In this document: positions 1-13,992 of the stretch, piece by piece | Numbering within the stretch: position 1 is the stretch's first letter | How the letters are laid out: each line of letters opens with the position of its first letter | NCBI RefSeq assembly: GCF_033568475.1 | Contig: NC_133122.1 | Span: 138,763,402-138,827,401, forward strand | DNA length: 64,000 nt | Direction of reading: 5' to 3' | Source of the DNA: Henckelia pumila | Lineage: Eukaryota > Streptophyta > Magnoliopsida > Lamiales > Gesneriaceae | Program-made: the position numbers and the translations under genes | Notes under the pieces: model-generated | What the model was told of the DNA's origin: nothing | Seen by the model: only the letters and a program-made list of their open reading frames with translations | Databases searched by the model: none

Positions 1-1812
1 TCTTAAATCTCGAGTGCTATAAATCCATGAAACCCAAAAAGTGAATTTAGTGTCAAACGTCATGCACAACTTAAATTCTCCTAACGTCAGGAATATACTT
101 AAAATATATGAATTCTAATTCTGTGGTTAGTTTAGGCTTAAGGCACTTAGATTCTCCTATTAGAGGAGTGAAATTCCCCGAATAGTATTTACATGTCATC
201 ATCTCTAAATAGCATAATAATATAACATTCAATAGTTAATTCCATATCATTTCCTAGTTGCCTCTATTTATATTCCATGGAATCTGAACTCCTCAAAATC
301 AAAATACTAAGTCAATTACCTAATAAACTGAATAATTCGCTCACAAGTAATACATGTTGGTCTCATGTACAGTCAAAATGCAACCAGTACCTTTTTGCAC
401 ATGCATCCCAAAAATCTTGGTGGAGACACTCCTATAATATGACCCAATAATTCAAGTTTATACAACTAAAGGATATTGAAAGAACATCCATACAAATACT
501 TATATACAATTAACCCCAACGTAAAACGAAAGTATCGAGATAACAGTTATAATATCAAGTCATTACGCTGACTCGTGATTATTCCAAGTGCTTCAACTAC
601 CCATACAAGCGTAGAACCAACAACCCAAATTCTCAAATGACTCAACTCTTAACAAAAAAACTCACTCCATAAAATATATATATATCGTCAACTCTTAGGT
701 CATATCTAAAGCTTATATTACACTTGACATCGAAACCAAAATTTTATAACAAGTGTTATGCCATACCTGACCAATTACACAAGCCTATAAAAATTTACAC
801 CTTCATCATTCAGTCATCACAATATCTATAAGTCAGACTGACAAGTTCCCAAATCTATTTATTTAAACGTAGTGACTTGAACGTCAAACCCAATACAGCT
901 TACTTGGTAACACCAACCATGCGAACCCTTAATTCTTATCAAAGATTACCCAATTCTTTATCAAACTAACTCCACGATTATTTTTTATTCTCAAAGATTC
1001 AAGAATCTAATACAAAGCATACTTATCATCAATTTATACCTCATAAAATTAAGAGTACAAACTTAAAACCACAAACCATCAAACTATAACCTTATGGTAC
1101 CAGTGTCATCTCCAAGAAAATAATGACTTCTTCGTCAAAGGAAAAACCTTAATAGTTAAATGAATGACAATACGGTATCTGTGAACCCAACTAGCATAAT
1201 TTGACACATGCGAACTTAATTTCCAAAAATATATACTAGACTCTATAAAGTAACATTTTAAATTCACCAAAGAAGAAAATGATGCAACCCTCAATTAATC
1301 ATTCTTGCGAGGAATCCTACTCTTGCCTCAAGCAATAATTCTATTGCTATCACAAAAACTTAATGCCTCTTATCGGAATTTACCTTTATTGTTCTATTTA
1401 TCGCTACACTTTTATAAAAAAAAATTCTTGATAGGCCCGCTACCTCTTACCATCACCAACCCAATAATTTACCAATGAAATCATTCTAACTTAAAATCAA
1501 TAAGTTACTATAAAAAAAATTCAAGTGACAACCTAAATATCAAACTTAGTTTCAACAAAATAAAACCAAATTTTCAAATTCAAAATTCCTTGAGGTCAAC
1601 CTGTCGTATAGCATGTCTTGATGCATACTGCATCACCACATATTCTTCACGTAAATCGCAATGCATAACTAAGTATTTTAAAACTTTGCTAACATGAAAT
1701 CTTAAATCATTACATATGCTCCTTATAGATCATAAAAAAAACAATTTAAAACTTACAGACCGATAGTGAGATTTCTGAGCTTCACGTGGCAGATGGACAC
1801 CCTCCAAGGACC

Positions 1813-1827
1813 GTGCTTTGATACCAA
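1813..1827 (-). other. Primer-binding site of G0
   Basis: On the minus strand TTGGTATCAAAGCAC lies one base after the LTR end. It resembles the 3' end complement of initiator tRNA-Met (TGGTATCAGAGC) with one mismatch. This fixes the LTR end and the orientation of the element. Confidence 0.7.
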
Positions 1828-1828
1828 T

Positions 1829-4800
1829 TGAAACGTCTAGGACTCTTTAAACTTAAATGCGAATTTTTTTTTTATAAAATAATAACAATACATATATGCT
1901 CATACATATATGTATCACATTTAAAATAAAATACTACTTCTTAGTAGTAACTTAAATAAAAATAAACAAATAAATAATTAAAAAGGGTTTCATGCATGAA
2001 ACAAAAATAGTAAATAATACATGTTTGAAACTCTCATATGGGGAAATAATAAAATAAAAATATGCAACTTGTTTTAAAAACTCAACGTCATAAAAATAAA
2101 TGTATCTTAAAACATCATCTAAAAACTGCAACGGTCACGGGGCCACTGTTCCGTGAGCTCATACATCCTCACCACCGATAGGAGCTACCTAAGTATCATC
2201 TGACTCACCTGCACCATATAAGCGTAGTGAGTCTAGGGGCTCAACATGTCTAAACTTGGATATCAAGTTTTAAACTAATGCATCACATAATTATACTAAT
2301 ACATATACATGATACATGAGCATGCATGGAAACATTTTTCATAACATAAATGTTGAATCATAAATCTTAAGCATAAACATCATCTTTCTTCATCATACAT
2401 AACATAGTTGAACATGATATTTTTGAAACAGTCTATGGTCCTATCCGTAAGTGTGACGCTTATCTCTGTCGACTGATCAGTCTCATGAACCAATGTACGT
2501 GGCGGTGATAAATCACCTCCTATGGTAGTAAACTACCTCATAAATCATATATCATATGGTGGATAACCACCCTTATGTCACACTACTTAAATTTTCATCA
2601 AGAAAATATTTTTTGCTCAACTCATACATAATCATAATCATATCATATAAAATTTCATGAATGCATGCACTGAAAATTTGTCCGTAATATATATTTAATT
2701 GATTTTTTAATAATAAATATACTTATACTTAAAATATAAACTTCATGCATAAAAATAATTAAATATATATTCCGGACTTAGTTATTTTTCATGGGTTGGT
2801 CCAGACTGCTGGTCACTCACTCTAAGCCCATTAAACTTAAATTAGAGCCCAATTATCATATTTTAGCTCAAATAACTTAACTAAACTTAACTGGGCCTAA
2901 ATCAAAATATTTAAGCTCATTAACTTAAATAAACCCAATAAGACACTAGACTGGCCAAAAAATCCTCTGACTGACCCAAAAATTTCCATGGGCTCCCAAG
3001 CCCATAAAAATCATTGGGCTAACTTAAATAAATTATTTAAAGCCCAAAATAAAATTATTTGGAAGCCCAAATAATTTTATTTCTAATTAATTGACCCAAA
3101 AACCAATTAAAACCTTAAACACTTAAAAATTAAAAATACTCGAGCCCGGCCCACCTAACCCGGACCCGAACCGACCTGAACCTACCCACAAATTACCAGA
3201 CCCGATCCAGGCCCCAAGACCCGACCCGAACCTGCCCAAAACCCTAAACCCGTTTCCCTCTTGTTCCTTACTCTTGGCTGCGACCAGCTTCTGTTTAGAG
3301 GCATCGGCCGCCCTACTCCGGCCACCAAATGGCCAGAGCACCACCACCTACACCTATAAGACTTCAAGAAGTTTCCAGAAAGCTAAAAACCAGCCCAAAT
3401 GGAGTCCTAACGAAGGAGAACGAACCAAAACAAAATCTGTCTAATTTTTGCTCGCGCGCTGCGCGCAACGCCGGACTTCCGGCCGTTCGGCCGCACAACT
3501 CCGACCATCACTGGCTAGAGAAATACCTGAGATAACTTCCTCTATGTCTTGGGGTTCTAACCCAATTGGAATCACCCTCAAACCTGTCCTATACAGTGCA
3601 CACGAATCATTCTCCCAAAACCGCTCAAACTGCGACCTTCTATGCAACCAGAAGATATTGTTTCGGTTCAGACCAACCTTGGCTCAAACCACTCAAACCA
3701 CTCGACCCTAAGGCACCCTAGGACACACCTTGACAAGCCCCAGCCTCTGGACCATACCATGCTTGGCAAAAACGTGAGTCATGACCAATCAAGCAAGAAC
3801 ATGCATCAATACAAGACATACAAGCATAAACTCAAAATTTCCATGAAAAATCTGAAATAAAACACATCATGCAAGAGTAATAACTTATATGGTGGCCAAA
3901 TAAAAGTTTTAGACATGCCTTTTAATCTTTGAATGGAGATTGATGCGTTTACGAGACTCCGGGACGACGAACGGACCAAAAATCTACGAAGATCAAGCTT
4001 GGTCGGCTATGGCGATTGTGAAATCTGAAAAAAAAAATGAAGAAGAGAATGGAGAGAAGGATGGAGTCGGCTGATTGAGTTTAGGGTAGGGTAGGCTTTA
4101 GTTTTTTAAATTTTGATAATTAGGATTAATTTAGGATAATAACTAATATAAATTAATGAGGTAGATAATATAACATAAATATAAGATTTTAAACTTTTAA
4201 AAATACCTACTAATCTGATATAATAATAAATCCCGAAATATAATATTAAAGGATTTTTAAAGATCAATAAAAGTCATTAAAATGATTTATTTTGGCCAAA
4301 AATCAATTCTTAAATAAATATATAAGTAAATACTAAAATTTTCTTGACAAAATACCTTAAAATATTATTTTAAGGCTCATAAACCTCATAAAAATAGGCT
4401 GCGCTCGAGCGGCTGAAAAGCGCCGCTCGGGCGCGCCCTGCCCATTTCGAGGCAGAACTTTCTGCCCCGGGCATGGGCAGGGCGCGCCCGAGCGGCGCTG
4501 TTCAGCCGCTCGAGCGCAGCCTATTTTAAAAAAAATAAATAAAAATTTTTTGTTTGTTACAGCTTCGGATGCTTGGTGATTGCTTATTCATTAATTGCCC
4601 TTAAGATTTGAGATTAGCAATCCGAGGCCCCACAACAGGTGGTATCAATATTTTTGGCTAAGAATTTTGGTATCTCGTCCGTTCGCGGTCCCGTCTACGC
4701 GATCAAAATATTAAATTCCTTAAAAATCTAGAATTTCCATAATTATGGGTTAAATGATAAAATAAATTAAATCATGCATATAAATCACATAATATCACAT

Positions 4801-4884
4801 AAATACATTTAACCTTTAATTAAAAAAATTAATTTTTCCTAATTATGCATGCGGATTTACGTTTTAAAATTTTCGGGTGTTACA
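1829..4884 (-). repeat. LTR of G0 (5' LTR, minus orientation)
   Basis: The LTR reads TGTAACACCCG...GTTTCA on the minus strand. It is related along its length to the plus-strand LTR at 16368-19116: shared start, shared ACGTAAATCCGCATGCATAA block, shared GGTCACGGGGCC block and shared end. Small ORFs in the GC-rich part (3120-3860) have no protein similarity I recognise and are probably fortuitous. The LTR carries a foreign insert at about 4391-4660. Confidence 0.72.
4391..4660 (+). repeat. Gypsy LTR 3'-end fragment with 137-bp palindrome, inside the G0 LTR
   Basis: Compared with the sister LTR at 16368-19116, this LTR carries about 270 extra bases. They start with a near-perfect inverted repeat (arms 4391-4445 and 4473-4527, one mismatch). 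A tail follows that resembles the last ~110 nt of the G3 LTR and ends in a CACAACAGGTGGTATCAA primer-site-like string (about 4631-4648). It therefore looks like a captured LTR terminus plus primer-binding site of a G1/G3-type element. Confidence 0.6.
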
Positions 4885-7560
4885 CAATTTCCCGATTATA
4901 CAATCAAAAAAATAAGACTTGATAATGCTGGAGAATTTACTTCCCAAACTTTCAATGACTATTGTATGGCAATGGGAATTACTGTTGAACATCATGTTGC
5001 TCATGTTCATACACAGAATGGATTAGTTGAATCATTGATTAAACGTCTACAACTGATTGCTAGACCAATGATTATGAGAACAAAACTTCCTATTTCTATA
5101 TGGGAACATGCAATTTTACATGCTGCGGCATTAATTCGAATCAGACCAAGTGCATATCATAAATTCTCCCCACTGCAGCTTGCATTTGGTAAAGAACCAA
5201 ATATTTCTCATCTGAGAATTTTTGGATGTATGGTGTATGTGCCTATTGCGCCACCTCAACGATAAAAAATGGGTCCTCAAAGAAAAATCGGTATTTATAT
5301 TATGATAGCCCATCAATAATTCGATATCTTAAGCCTCAGATAGGTTTACAGCACGTTTTGCTGATTGTCATTTTAATGAAGAAATCTTCCCAATGTCAGG
5401 GGGAGAAAAGAAACACATCGAAAAAGAAATCGCATGGTATGTACCATCATTGTTACATTTGGATCCAAGGACCAAACAATGTGAGAAAGATGTACAACAA
5501 ATTGTGCACTTGCAAAGAATTGCAAATCAAATGCCAGATGCATTTACAGACACAAAAGGGGTAACAAAATCATATATACATGTTGTAAATGCCCCTGCTC
5601 GAATTGAAATTCCAAAGAAACAAATTGAAGACACTCATGATGTCATAAAACGCTTGAAGCGTGGAAGGCCAGTCGGTTCCAATGATAAAAATCCTCGAAA
5701 AAGAAAAGGGATAGAGAAACACGATGATCATAAAATAGAAAATGGTGTTCCAGAAGAAACACCTGATAATGAAAATGTTCTGTCAGAACCACAAACTGAC
5801 GAGAATTGTGAAATCTCTATCAATTATATTAATACTGGAAAGATATGAAACCGAAAAGACATAGAAGATATTGATGAGATATTTTCTTAAAATGTGGCTT
5901 GTGACATCATAAATGAAAATGAGGATCATGAACCAAAATCTTTGGTGAATGTAAAACTCGTCATGATTGGGCCAAATGGAAAAATGTCATCCAGGTTGAA
6001 TTAGATTCGCTAAATAAACGTAATGTTTTTGGACCTATAGTCCTCACACCTGAAGGTGTAAAACCTGTTGGATACAAATGAGTTTTTATTCGAAAGCGAA
6101 ATGAGAAAAATGAAATAGTCAGAAATAAAGCTAGACTTGTTGCACAAGGTTTTTTTCAAATGTCTGGAATTGATTATGAAGAAACGTATTCTCCTGTTAT
6201 GGATGCAATTACGTTTCGATATTTGATTAGTTTGGCAGTATCTGAAAATTTGGAAATGTGTCTTATGGATGTTATTACAGCTTACTTATACGGATCACTT
6301 GATAGTGATATATACATGAAAATCCCTGAAGGATTTAAGATGTTTGAAACACAAAATTCAAAACTCAGAGAATTTTATTCTGTAAAATTACAAAGATCAT
6401 TATATGGGTTGAAGCATTCCGGCCGAATGTGGTATAATCGGCTAAGTGAGCACTTGATGAAAAAGGGATATGTAAATGATCCAATATGCCCTTGTGTTTT
6501 CATCAAGAAAACAACATCCGGATGTGTAATTATTGCTGTATATGTTGATGATTTAAACATCATTGGAACGAATAAAGAAATTCAAGAAGTTATGATGTAC
6601 TTGAAGGAAGAATTCGAAATGAAGGATCTTGGAAAAACCAAGTATTGTCTGGGTTTGCAAATCGAACAAAAAGAATGTGGAATTTTTGTTCACCAGGCAA
6701 ATTATACAGAAAAGATCCTTAAACGTTTTAATATGGATAAATCAAATCCATTAAGTACTCCAATGGTTGTAAGATCATTAAACATAAAAAATGATCAATT
6801 TCGTCCATGTGAAGATAATGGAGTTATTCTTGGTCCAGAAGTACCATATCTAAGTGTCATTGGTGCCTTATGTATCTTGCAAATTGCACTAGACCTGATA
6901 TATCTTTTGCAGTAAATTTATTGGCAAGATTCAGTTCATATCCAACAAAGAGGCACTGGAACGGAATTAAACATATATTCCGTTATCTACGATGAACGAC
7001 AGATTTGAGACTTTTGTACTCAAAAGACACCAATCAAAGTATCATTGGTTATGTTGATGCTGGATATTTATCTGATCCACATAAGACACGTTCCCAATCC
7101 AGATATGTATTTACTCGTGAAGGCACCGTGATTTCTTGGCGTTCACAGAAGCAAACATTCGTAACAACTTCATAAAATCACGCTGAGATTATTGCGCTAC
7201 ATGAAGCAAGCCGTGAATGTGTTTAGCTAAAATCAATGACACAACATATCCAAACTTCTTGTGGATTATCAGTAGACAAGAATCCTATGACGTTGTATGA
7301 AGATAATGCTGCATGTATTGCTCAAACGAAAGAATGATACATCAAAAGTGACAGAACAAAACATATCCCCCCAAAGTTCTTTGTCTACACTCAAGAGCTT
7401 GAGAAGAATAAAGATATTGATATCTGTTACATTTAATCAAGTGACAACTCATCAGACCTCTTCACAAAGGCGCTTCTTACGGCAATATTCAGAAAGCATA
7501 TATATAACATTGAGATGCGCAATCTACGGAATATGTGAAGAATCACTCGTGTTAACATGA
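4885..7560 (+). pseudogene. Copia pol remnant: integrase-RT-RNase H
   Basis: The frames read in order as follows. Integrase core remnant with IRLDNAGEFTSQ (second catalytic Asp) and a degenerate HTQNGLVESLIKR (catalytic Glu) covers 4885-5265. A connector runs 5270-5850. Reverse transcriptase with NKARLVAQGF, SLYGLKHSGRMWY and the active-site YVDDLN covers about 6060-6915. A degraded RNase H with ADAGYLSDPHK, ISWRSQKQ and NHAEI covers about 6915-7450. Stops occur at 5848, 5888, around 6080 and after 6912, with frame shifts between blocks. No functional polyprotein is possible. Confidence 0.85.
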
Positions 7561-7693
7561 GAGGGAGTTTATGTGGCTGCACTCTATTTTTCTTGCTATG
7601 GTTTTTATCCCACTGGGTTTTTCCTAGTAAGGTTTTTAACGAGGTAGTACAAAAACACGTAATAAAGACAGTCATCATATCACTATCATCATC

Positions 7694-7704
7694 ACAAGGG
7701 GGAG
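7694..7704 (+). other. Polypurine tract of C3
   Basis: ACAAGGGGGAG lies directly before the TGTTGAAAAT start of the 3' LTR. It is a typical copia second-strand priming site. Confidence 0.65.
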
Positions 7705-7712
7705 TGTTGAAA

Positions 7713-7763
<51 letters not shown>

Positions 7764-7996
7764 GTTAAATGTTGAATATTGAGTTATAAAATGTTGAAAA
7801 TTAGTGTGTGATGATGTAGATGATGATTTATTAATTTTTGGACTAATCTCCAAATGAGATCTATAAATAGGTCTTTTCATTTGTGAAGAAATACACAATT
7901 GAATTGAGAGAGAAAAATATTGTGAAGGGTAGAGTTTGATATATTTTGAGTTTTGGAGTTTTTATTTTTTACCATAAATTTTTACTTTTTCACAAC
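7705..7996 (+). repeat. 3' LTR of C3
   Basis: The LTR starts TGTTGAAAATATT, contains a (TA)n run at about 7718-7759 and a TATA box (CTATAAATAG, 7861-7870). It ends near TTCACA. The only other copy would be left of the window, so the 3' end cannot be confirmed. Confidence 0.5.
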
Positions 7997-8675
7997 AATT
8001 TTTATTTTATTTTTTTTAAAAATGTGACGATAACGTGAAAGATTAATTATAATGAAATCTCAAATATGATATCTCATTCTAAATTTGACATTTTGATATT
8101 ATATTATAACTTATAAATCATGAGTTTTATCTGACTTTTCTCTTGATAATTGAAATGTTTAGCTCATCAAAATTTTATAAGCCAAAAATAACATTTTTAA
8201 TACTTCTACCATGATTTATTTATTAAAATAAAAATAATTTTTTTAATCTTATTTTCATTATCTAATAATAAGCTATTTTGTGTCTTTTTGAGATAAATAT
8301 TTTAATAAATTATTTAATAAAGTACTTTTTTTAAGTTTTGTATCCAACTCGGACTTATTTAACCTGACATAAAATTTTCCCAAGATCCTTTATAATTAAA
8401 ATTTATAATCGATAAATTATAACTTGGGAAATCCCAAATGCACATTATAAATTTATTTTATCAGTTAAAAAAGAAAAATAAATTTATTTTACCCCGTCAT
8501 TTCACTTGATCTTTGATCCAGATTTTGATGATAAGGGGAAATCAGTTCAAAGTTCAAACTCGAGTGATAAATTAAACCAAGAATCCTAGTCTTACATAAC
8601 AAGTCATCAGTCTATTTATATCTATTTTATTTTAAAATCTATTTATGTAATAATAATTTATATCTCTATGTAAAT
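7997..8675. other. AT-rich intergenic sequence
   Basis: This stretch lies between the copia LTR and the MITE. I see no coding frame, RNA gene or repeat here. Confidence 0.5.
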
Positions 8676-9197
8676 AGGGATGTAAATGAGATGAACAGTT
8701 CGCGAACTGTTTGGGTCTCGGCTCGTTAAAAGCTTGTTCGGGCTCGTTTAATGAGGCTCGTTAAGGCAAACGAACCAAACTTGAGCTTTACAATATTCGG
8801 TTCGTTAGCTCGTGAACATGCTCGTTAACAGTCTCGTTAACAATCTCGTAAGTTATCTATTAAACGAAAAAATAATAGTATTGATATTTAATTTATAAAT
8901 TTACACTTTACTTATGAAAAATATTGAAAAATCTATAAAATCTAATTTATTAAAATAAAATTACAAATTTTAATAATAATATTATATTTTTTTCAAATAT
9001 ATAATTTAGTTTTAAATTAATTTAATGAATATTTAAATTTATAGTTTAAACATATTAAGCTCGTTTAGACTCGATAAAAGCTCGAATAAGCTCGTGAGTC
9101 ATGAATATATTCGTTAAATAAGCTCGGGCTCGGCTTGTTTATAAATGAACCGAGCTTCAACATTCAAAAGCTCGGCTCGGCTCGTTTACATCCTTAT
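8676..9197. mobile_element. hAT-like non-autonomous element (MITE), 522 bp
   Basis: The termini are AGGGATGTAAATGAG on the left and CTCGTTTACATCCTTAT on the right, which are imperfect inverted repeats. They are flanked by an exact 8-bp duplication ATGTAAAT (8668-8675 and 9198-9205), the size typical of hAT transposases. The inside holds many GCTCG/CGAGC words near both ends and an AT-rich middle. There is no coding capacity. Family assignment rests on duplication size and terminus only. Confidence 0.65.
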
Positions 9198-9205
9198 ATG
9201 TAAAT

Positions 9206-9803
9206 ACGTATGAGAATCAAATTTCGAAAAGTACTCCACTGATACAATGACCGACGCCCAAACCCAATTTCAAAGGTTGGCATTTTTGAATCTCAATAAC
9301 GAAAAATACCAAATCGAGTTTCAAGTTGATTATTCGTAAACCAGATATAAGAAGAATTGTTTTCACTGATCTCAAAATAATTGGAATCAAAGTATTCAAA
9401 CTCAACAAGGTAAATAAACTTATATGCATCGTATCCGTATGCGAGATTTGAGCTTGATTCATAGGCCATCTAAAAATATTTTGTCTAACAAAATACTTAT
9501 TAAAAATTTTAAATTCTGTTGTGTTCTATAATAACGAATCACAACAATTACAAATTTATTTTATCAGTATTTTTTTTGAACTAAAAAACAAAATAAATAA
9601 AATTCGAAAGTGAAGGTTGACCTAAAAATCGCATTGGTTGACATCTCAACGCTTCCACGACTTTTGGTGGAACCACAGCAATTTGGCCAAAGTAAACGAC
9701 CCCATTTTTCCATCGTTCAAACGAAACCCCGGCCCTCAAAATTTTGCTCGCCACGAAAATTCATCCACCAATTCTCCACTCTGCGCCAAAACCCTTTTCT
9801 CTA
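9206..9803. promoter_or_regulatory. Upstream region of the BAG gene
   Basis: This 600-bp stretch sits between the MITE duplication and the BAG start codon and should hold the promoter and 5' UTR. I found no convincing TATA box. The sequence turns C-rich after about 9640, as plant 5' leaders often do. Confidence 0.35.
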
Positions 9804-12478
9804 ATGAGGCCAGTAAAGGGTTCGGATCCAATACCCGGAAACGGGGAGAAAAACGGTGAAATCGGACCGGGATTGGGGCCTGATCACATTCCTACGATGA
9901 TTAACATCAAGGTTTCACATGGGGATAATGGGTGTGAAGTGTCTGTGCCCTTTGATTCCAGCTTTGGTATTTTTCGTTTCTGTTTTTATTTTGTTCATTA
10001 TTTTGGTGAATAAAGAAATTACGTGTTTGTTGTTGATTTGTTGTTTAAGGTTTTTTTGTGCATGAATGATGATGAATAAAGCAATAGTTTTGCTGGAAGT
10101 TGACTGGTTTTATGGATTTCTCGTTATGTTTCTTACATATTGGTGTCTTAAATTCACGCTGATGTATTGCTTAAGGTTGGATCCTTTTATTCTTGGATTT
10201 TTGGCTATGACTTTTGATAGAAAGTCACCGTGGAAAGATTTTAATTGCTTCAGTTTATTAAGGAGATTATTTCCCATGTATGAAGTATGACTTACGTTCA
10301 ATTTGGAAAAGATCTGGACTTGAATTTATTTGTGTTTGTTTTGGATGCTCTAATTGTCATAGAAGTTTAGGTATTTATTGTTTTTCAGTGGTTATATCTA
10401 AAATGTGACGCATGTCTGACTTATGTTTTTCCGATTCTTATGCAGATGTTTTTTTTTTTTTTTTAATTTGAAACATGCAGATGTTAAAATAGTGGAAATT
10501 AGTATTTTAGTTGCTTTTTATGTACCTTGTGAAAAATCAGATGCCATCTCTTTTTCAATTTTGTTTTGTTTGATAAATATCGGCCCCACTGCCATATCTG
10601 TATAATTGGGATACTTTTGCAGGTCATCTGAAATCCGTGGCTGTTCAAAAAATGGGTTTGAAGTCTGAACTACTTAAACTCTTGTTCAGGGGTATAGAAA
10701 AAGCAGATGATGATAACTTGCAGACTGCCGGTGTGAAGAACAACTCGAAGGTGTCACTTGTTGATGACCTGTCCTCTGGACAGAAAATCCCTGAAGAAGT
10801 GAAGGAAACTAGTGCAATCTCAACAGGAGTTGCTGCTGTTGCTGAAGTTCGGGAGGAGGTTGACAAGCTCTTGGAAAAGGTTGACCTTTTCTCCTAGGTT
10901 TCCTCTTTCTTCTTTAGTGTTTAGTACCTTATGTTTTATTTAAGCAAGAGGCCTTTAAGGCACATGAATATCATACATATTACATCAAGGTTCGAGGCAA
11001 AGGATTTATATGCTTGAATGTAAATGTACGAAAAAAATTAATTACATGTAAAGTAAATGCACAGCTCGTGTCTGGGCGTATCTATTAACTATGGATGCAA
11101 TATGACGTGGATTTTTTGTTAAACTAGGACAGGTTTCTGCGCTGAAAGTTGTTGTGGATAGTGGAACCAAGGTTGATGTGAAGGATATTCTTTATTTGAC
11201 TGAGATGCTTATGAGGCAGTTGCTCAAATTGGACGGAATTGAGGCTGAAGGAGAAGGGAAAGTTCAGAGAAAACAGGAGGTTAGTATTCTCTTGACATCT
11301 TCTCTCATATTTTGTATGATGCATACATATTTTTCTTTTCTTTCTATCTTTTTCTTTTGGATGTCCTGCCCAATGGTTTAAAGAAATTTTGGCTGCAACT
11401 GGTAACCAAGCTTTATGGTTTCCTTGTGTGTTCTTGCTTTGCTTATCTTTTCATCCCTCTTCTCATAGTTGATTACTGAGTGATATATCACTGTATGGCT
11501 TTGATCTTATTTAAAGGACTCTAAATCTTTTCTTTCCATCTCACTGGTCTTATGTCAATTACTCAATCACACCGAACTTTCAAGATGCAATGTTGTTGCT
11601 ACCGTCAGAACAATTTAATTGAGAAAGGGTAACATCATCCTAATTTTAAATTATATTCTGTGCAGGTGCGCCGTGTCCAAAGCTTGGTGGATACGATGGA
11701 CATCCTTAAATCAAAAAACTCGAGTATCACTAGCGATGTTGATAATACAGAGTCTATAAGCACTCCAGGGACAGTTGAACCTGATTCTGGAAGTTCGAAC
11801 ATTCCTCCCCCGGCACCAGCTCCTGCCCCTCAATCAGTGCCGCCTTCCACCTCTCATCCCGTGCCACCTTCTGCCCCATCCCCATCCCCATCCTCATCCC
11901 CTGCCCCTTTACCTTCCCAGGCACCGCCTTTGGATCCTTCAGTGGCGCCGCACCCCAACACTTCTGTGGCACCACAACATTCCAACCTTTATCCTGAAGT
12001 TCATTCCGACACACATGTCGAGCTTCATTCAAATCATTATCCCGACCCACACTCCAACCATTATCCCGAACCACATTCCAACCCTTATTCTGTGCCACAT
12101 TCGTACACTTATTCCACACCACATCCTAACCCTTATTCTGAACCTCATTCCAGCCCTTATCCAGTGGCATACTCTGGCTATTATGCCCACCCATATTCCT
12201 CCTATTATTCCAACTATGCAGAGCCACATTTCGTCCCATATCAAATGCCATATGCTACTGTTCTGACTCCTATGTCCTATTCGGCTCCTCATCCTGGGCA
12301 ATATACTTCCCCATCCACTGCGGCGCATAATCCCTACCCTTATCCCACGCCACATTCCAACTCTCCCTATACACCTTCAGCACCACACCCTCCCTCTCGC
12401 CCTGTGACACATTCTGACCCTTATAATGTGCCATCTTCTGATACGAAGGTAACTCAGAATTGGGAACACTTTGAGTAG
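9804..12478 (+). CDS. BAG: BAG-domain co-chaperone (plant BAG1-4 type) with His/Tyr/Pro-rich tail
   Basis: Predicted exons are 9804-9966, 10623-10879, 11133-11279 and 11666-12478. All introns are GT-AG and the phases join to a 459-residue frame. Residues ~32-95 form a ubiquitin-like domain (IKVSHGDNGCEVSV...SKVSLVDDL, split by intron 1). Residues ~115-210 form the BAG domain (EVREEVDKLLEKV, VSALKVVVDSGTKVD, RRVQSLVDTMDILK). In this family the BAG domain binds the ATPase domain of Hsc70/Hsp70 and promotes nucleotide exchange, while the ubiquitin-like domain may link to proteasomal or other partners. The last ~230 residues are unusual: first Pro/Ala/Ser, then repeated PHSNxYPxPHS units. ATG 9804 is chosen because an in-frame ATG at 9744 adds 20 residues without domain content; either start is possible. 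The gene is convergent with the Nudix gene. Confidence 0.88.
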
Positions 12479-12813
12479 TTCATCTTCGAATCGTGGAGAA
12501 TACTATATAAGAAACGCACCAAAAGCCTTTGCTTTTCTTGATGGTTGATGTAGATAATTGAGTTATTTCTATTTTTCCTGTCGCTTAGTGAAAATCATCA
12601 TACCTGGAAACTGGGATTCTTTATCACTGAGCGAACTCTTTTTTTTTTTAATCCTCCACTGCTATTTATTTTCTTGAAGAATTTAAACAATATACATTGC
12701 GTGCTCGTGAAAGTTAAATTTCATGCAGTAAAGTTGAGTAACAGCTCTTATTATCTACTGTCTCCTTGTTTGTTTATCGGTAATTTCAACTATAGAGTCA
12801 TGCATATCTGTGG
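12479..12813. other. Convergent 3' intergenic region, BAG/Nudix
   Basis: The 335 bases between the two stop codons should contain both 3' UTRs and polyadenylation signals. No other gene is visible. Confidence 0.5.

Positions 12814-13992
<1,179 letters not shown>

Larger units (their letters stand above)
1..4884 (-). mobile_element. Gypsy-like LTR retrotransposon G0, 5' part (runs off left edge)
   Basis: On the minus strand a TGTAACACCCG terminus at 4884 opens a 3.06-kb LTR that ends in GTTTCA at 1829. A primer-binding site follows at once, and then about 1.8 kb of interior down to position 1. The interior shows no gag or pol reading frame, only AT-rich leader-like sequence. The right border cuts a copia integrase reading frame exactly (4885 onward), so G0 inserted into that older element. 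The 3' half and 3' LTR must lie left of the window. Assignment to Ty3/gypsy is inferred from the long LTR and the TGTAACACCC terminus, not from coding domains. Confidence 0.7.
4885..7996 (+). mobile_element. Decayed Ty1/copia element C3 (3' half)
   Basis: The element starts inside the integrase core, where G0 interrupts it. It continues through reverse transcriptase and RNase H to a polypurine tract and a 3' LTR. Its 5' half should lie left of the window beyond G0. Several stops and frame changes show it is dead. The 3' boundary (TTCACA at 7996) is a guess from typical LTR ends. Confidence 0.75.

Noticed and set aside
7557-7898. Small ORFs over the C3 LTR and (TA)n run
   Set aside because: They consist of simple repeat translation (IYIYIY) and LTR sequence.
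11754-12355. Long antisense and alternative-frame ORFs over BAG exon 4
   Set aside because: They are shadows of the repetitive Pro/His/Tyr coding sequence; the sense frame continues the BAG domain.
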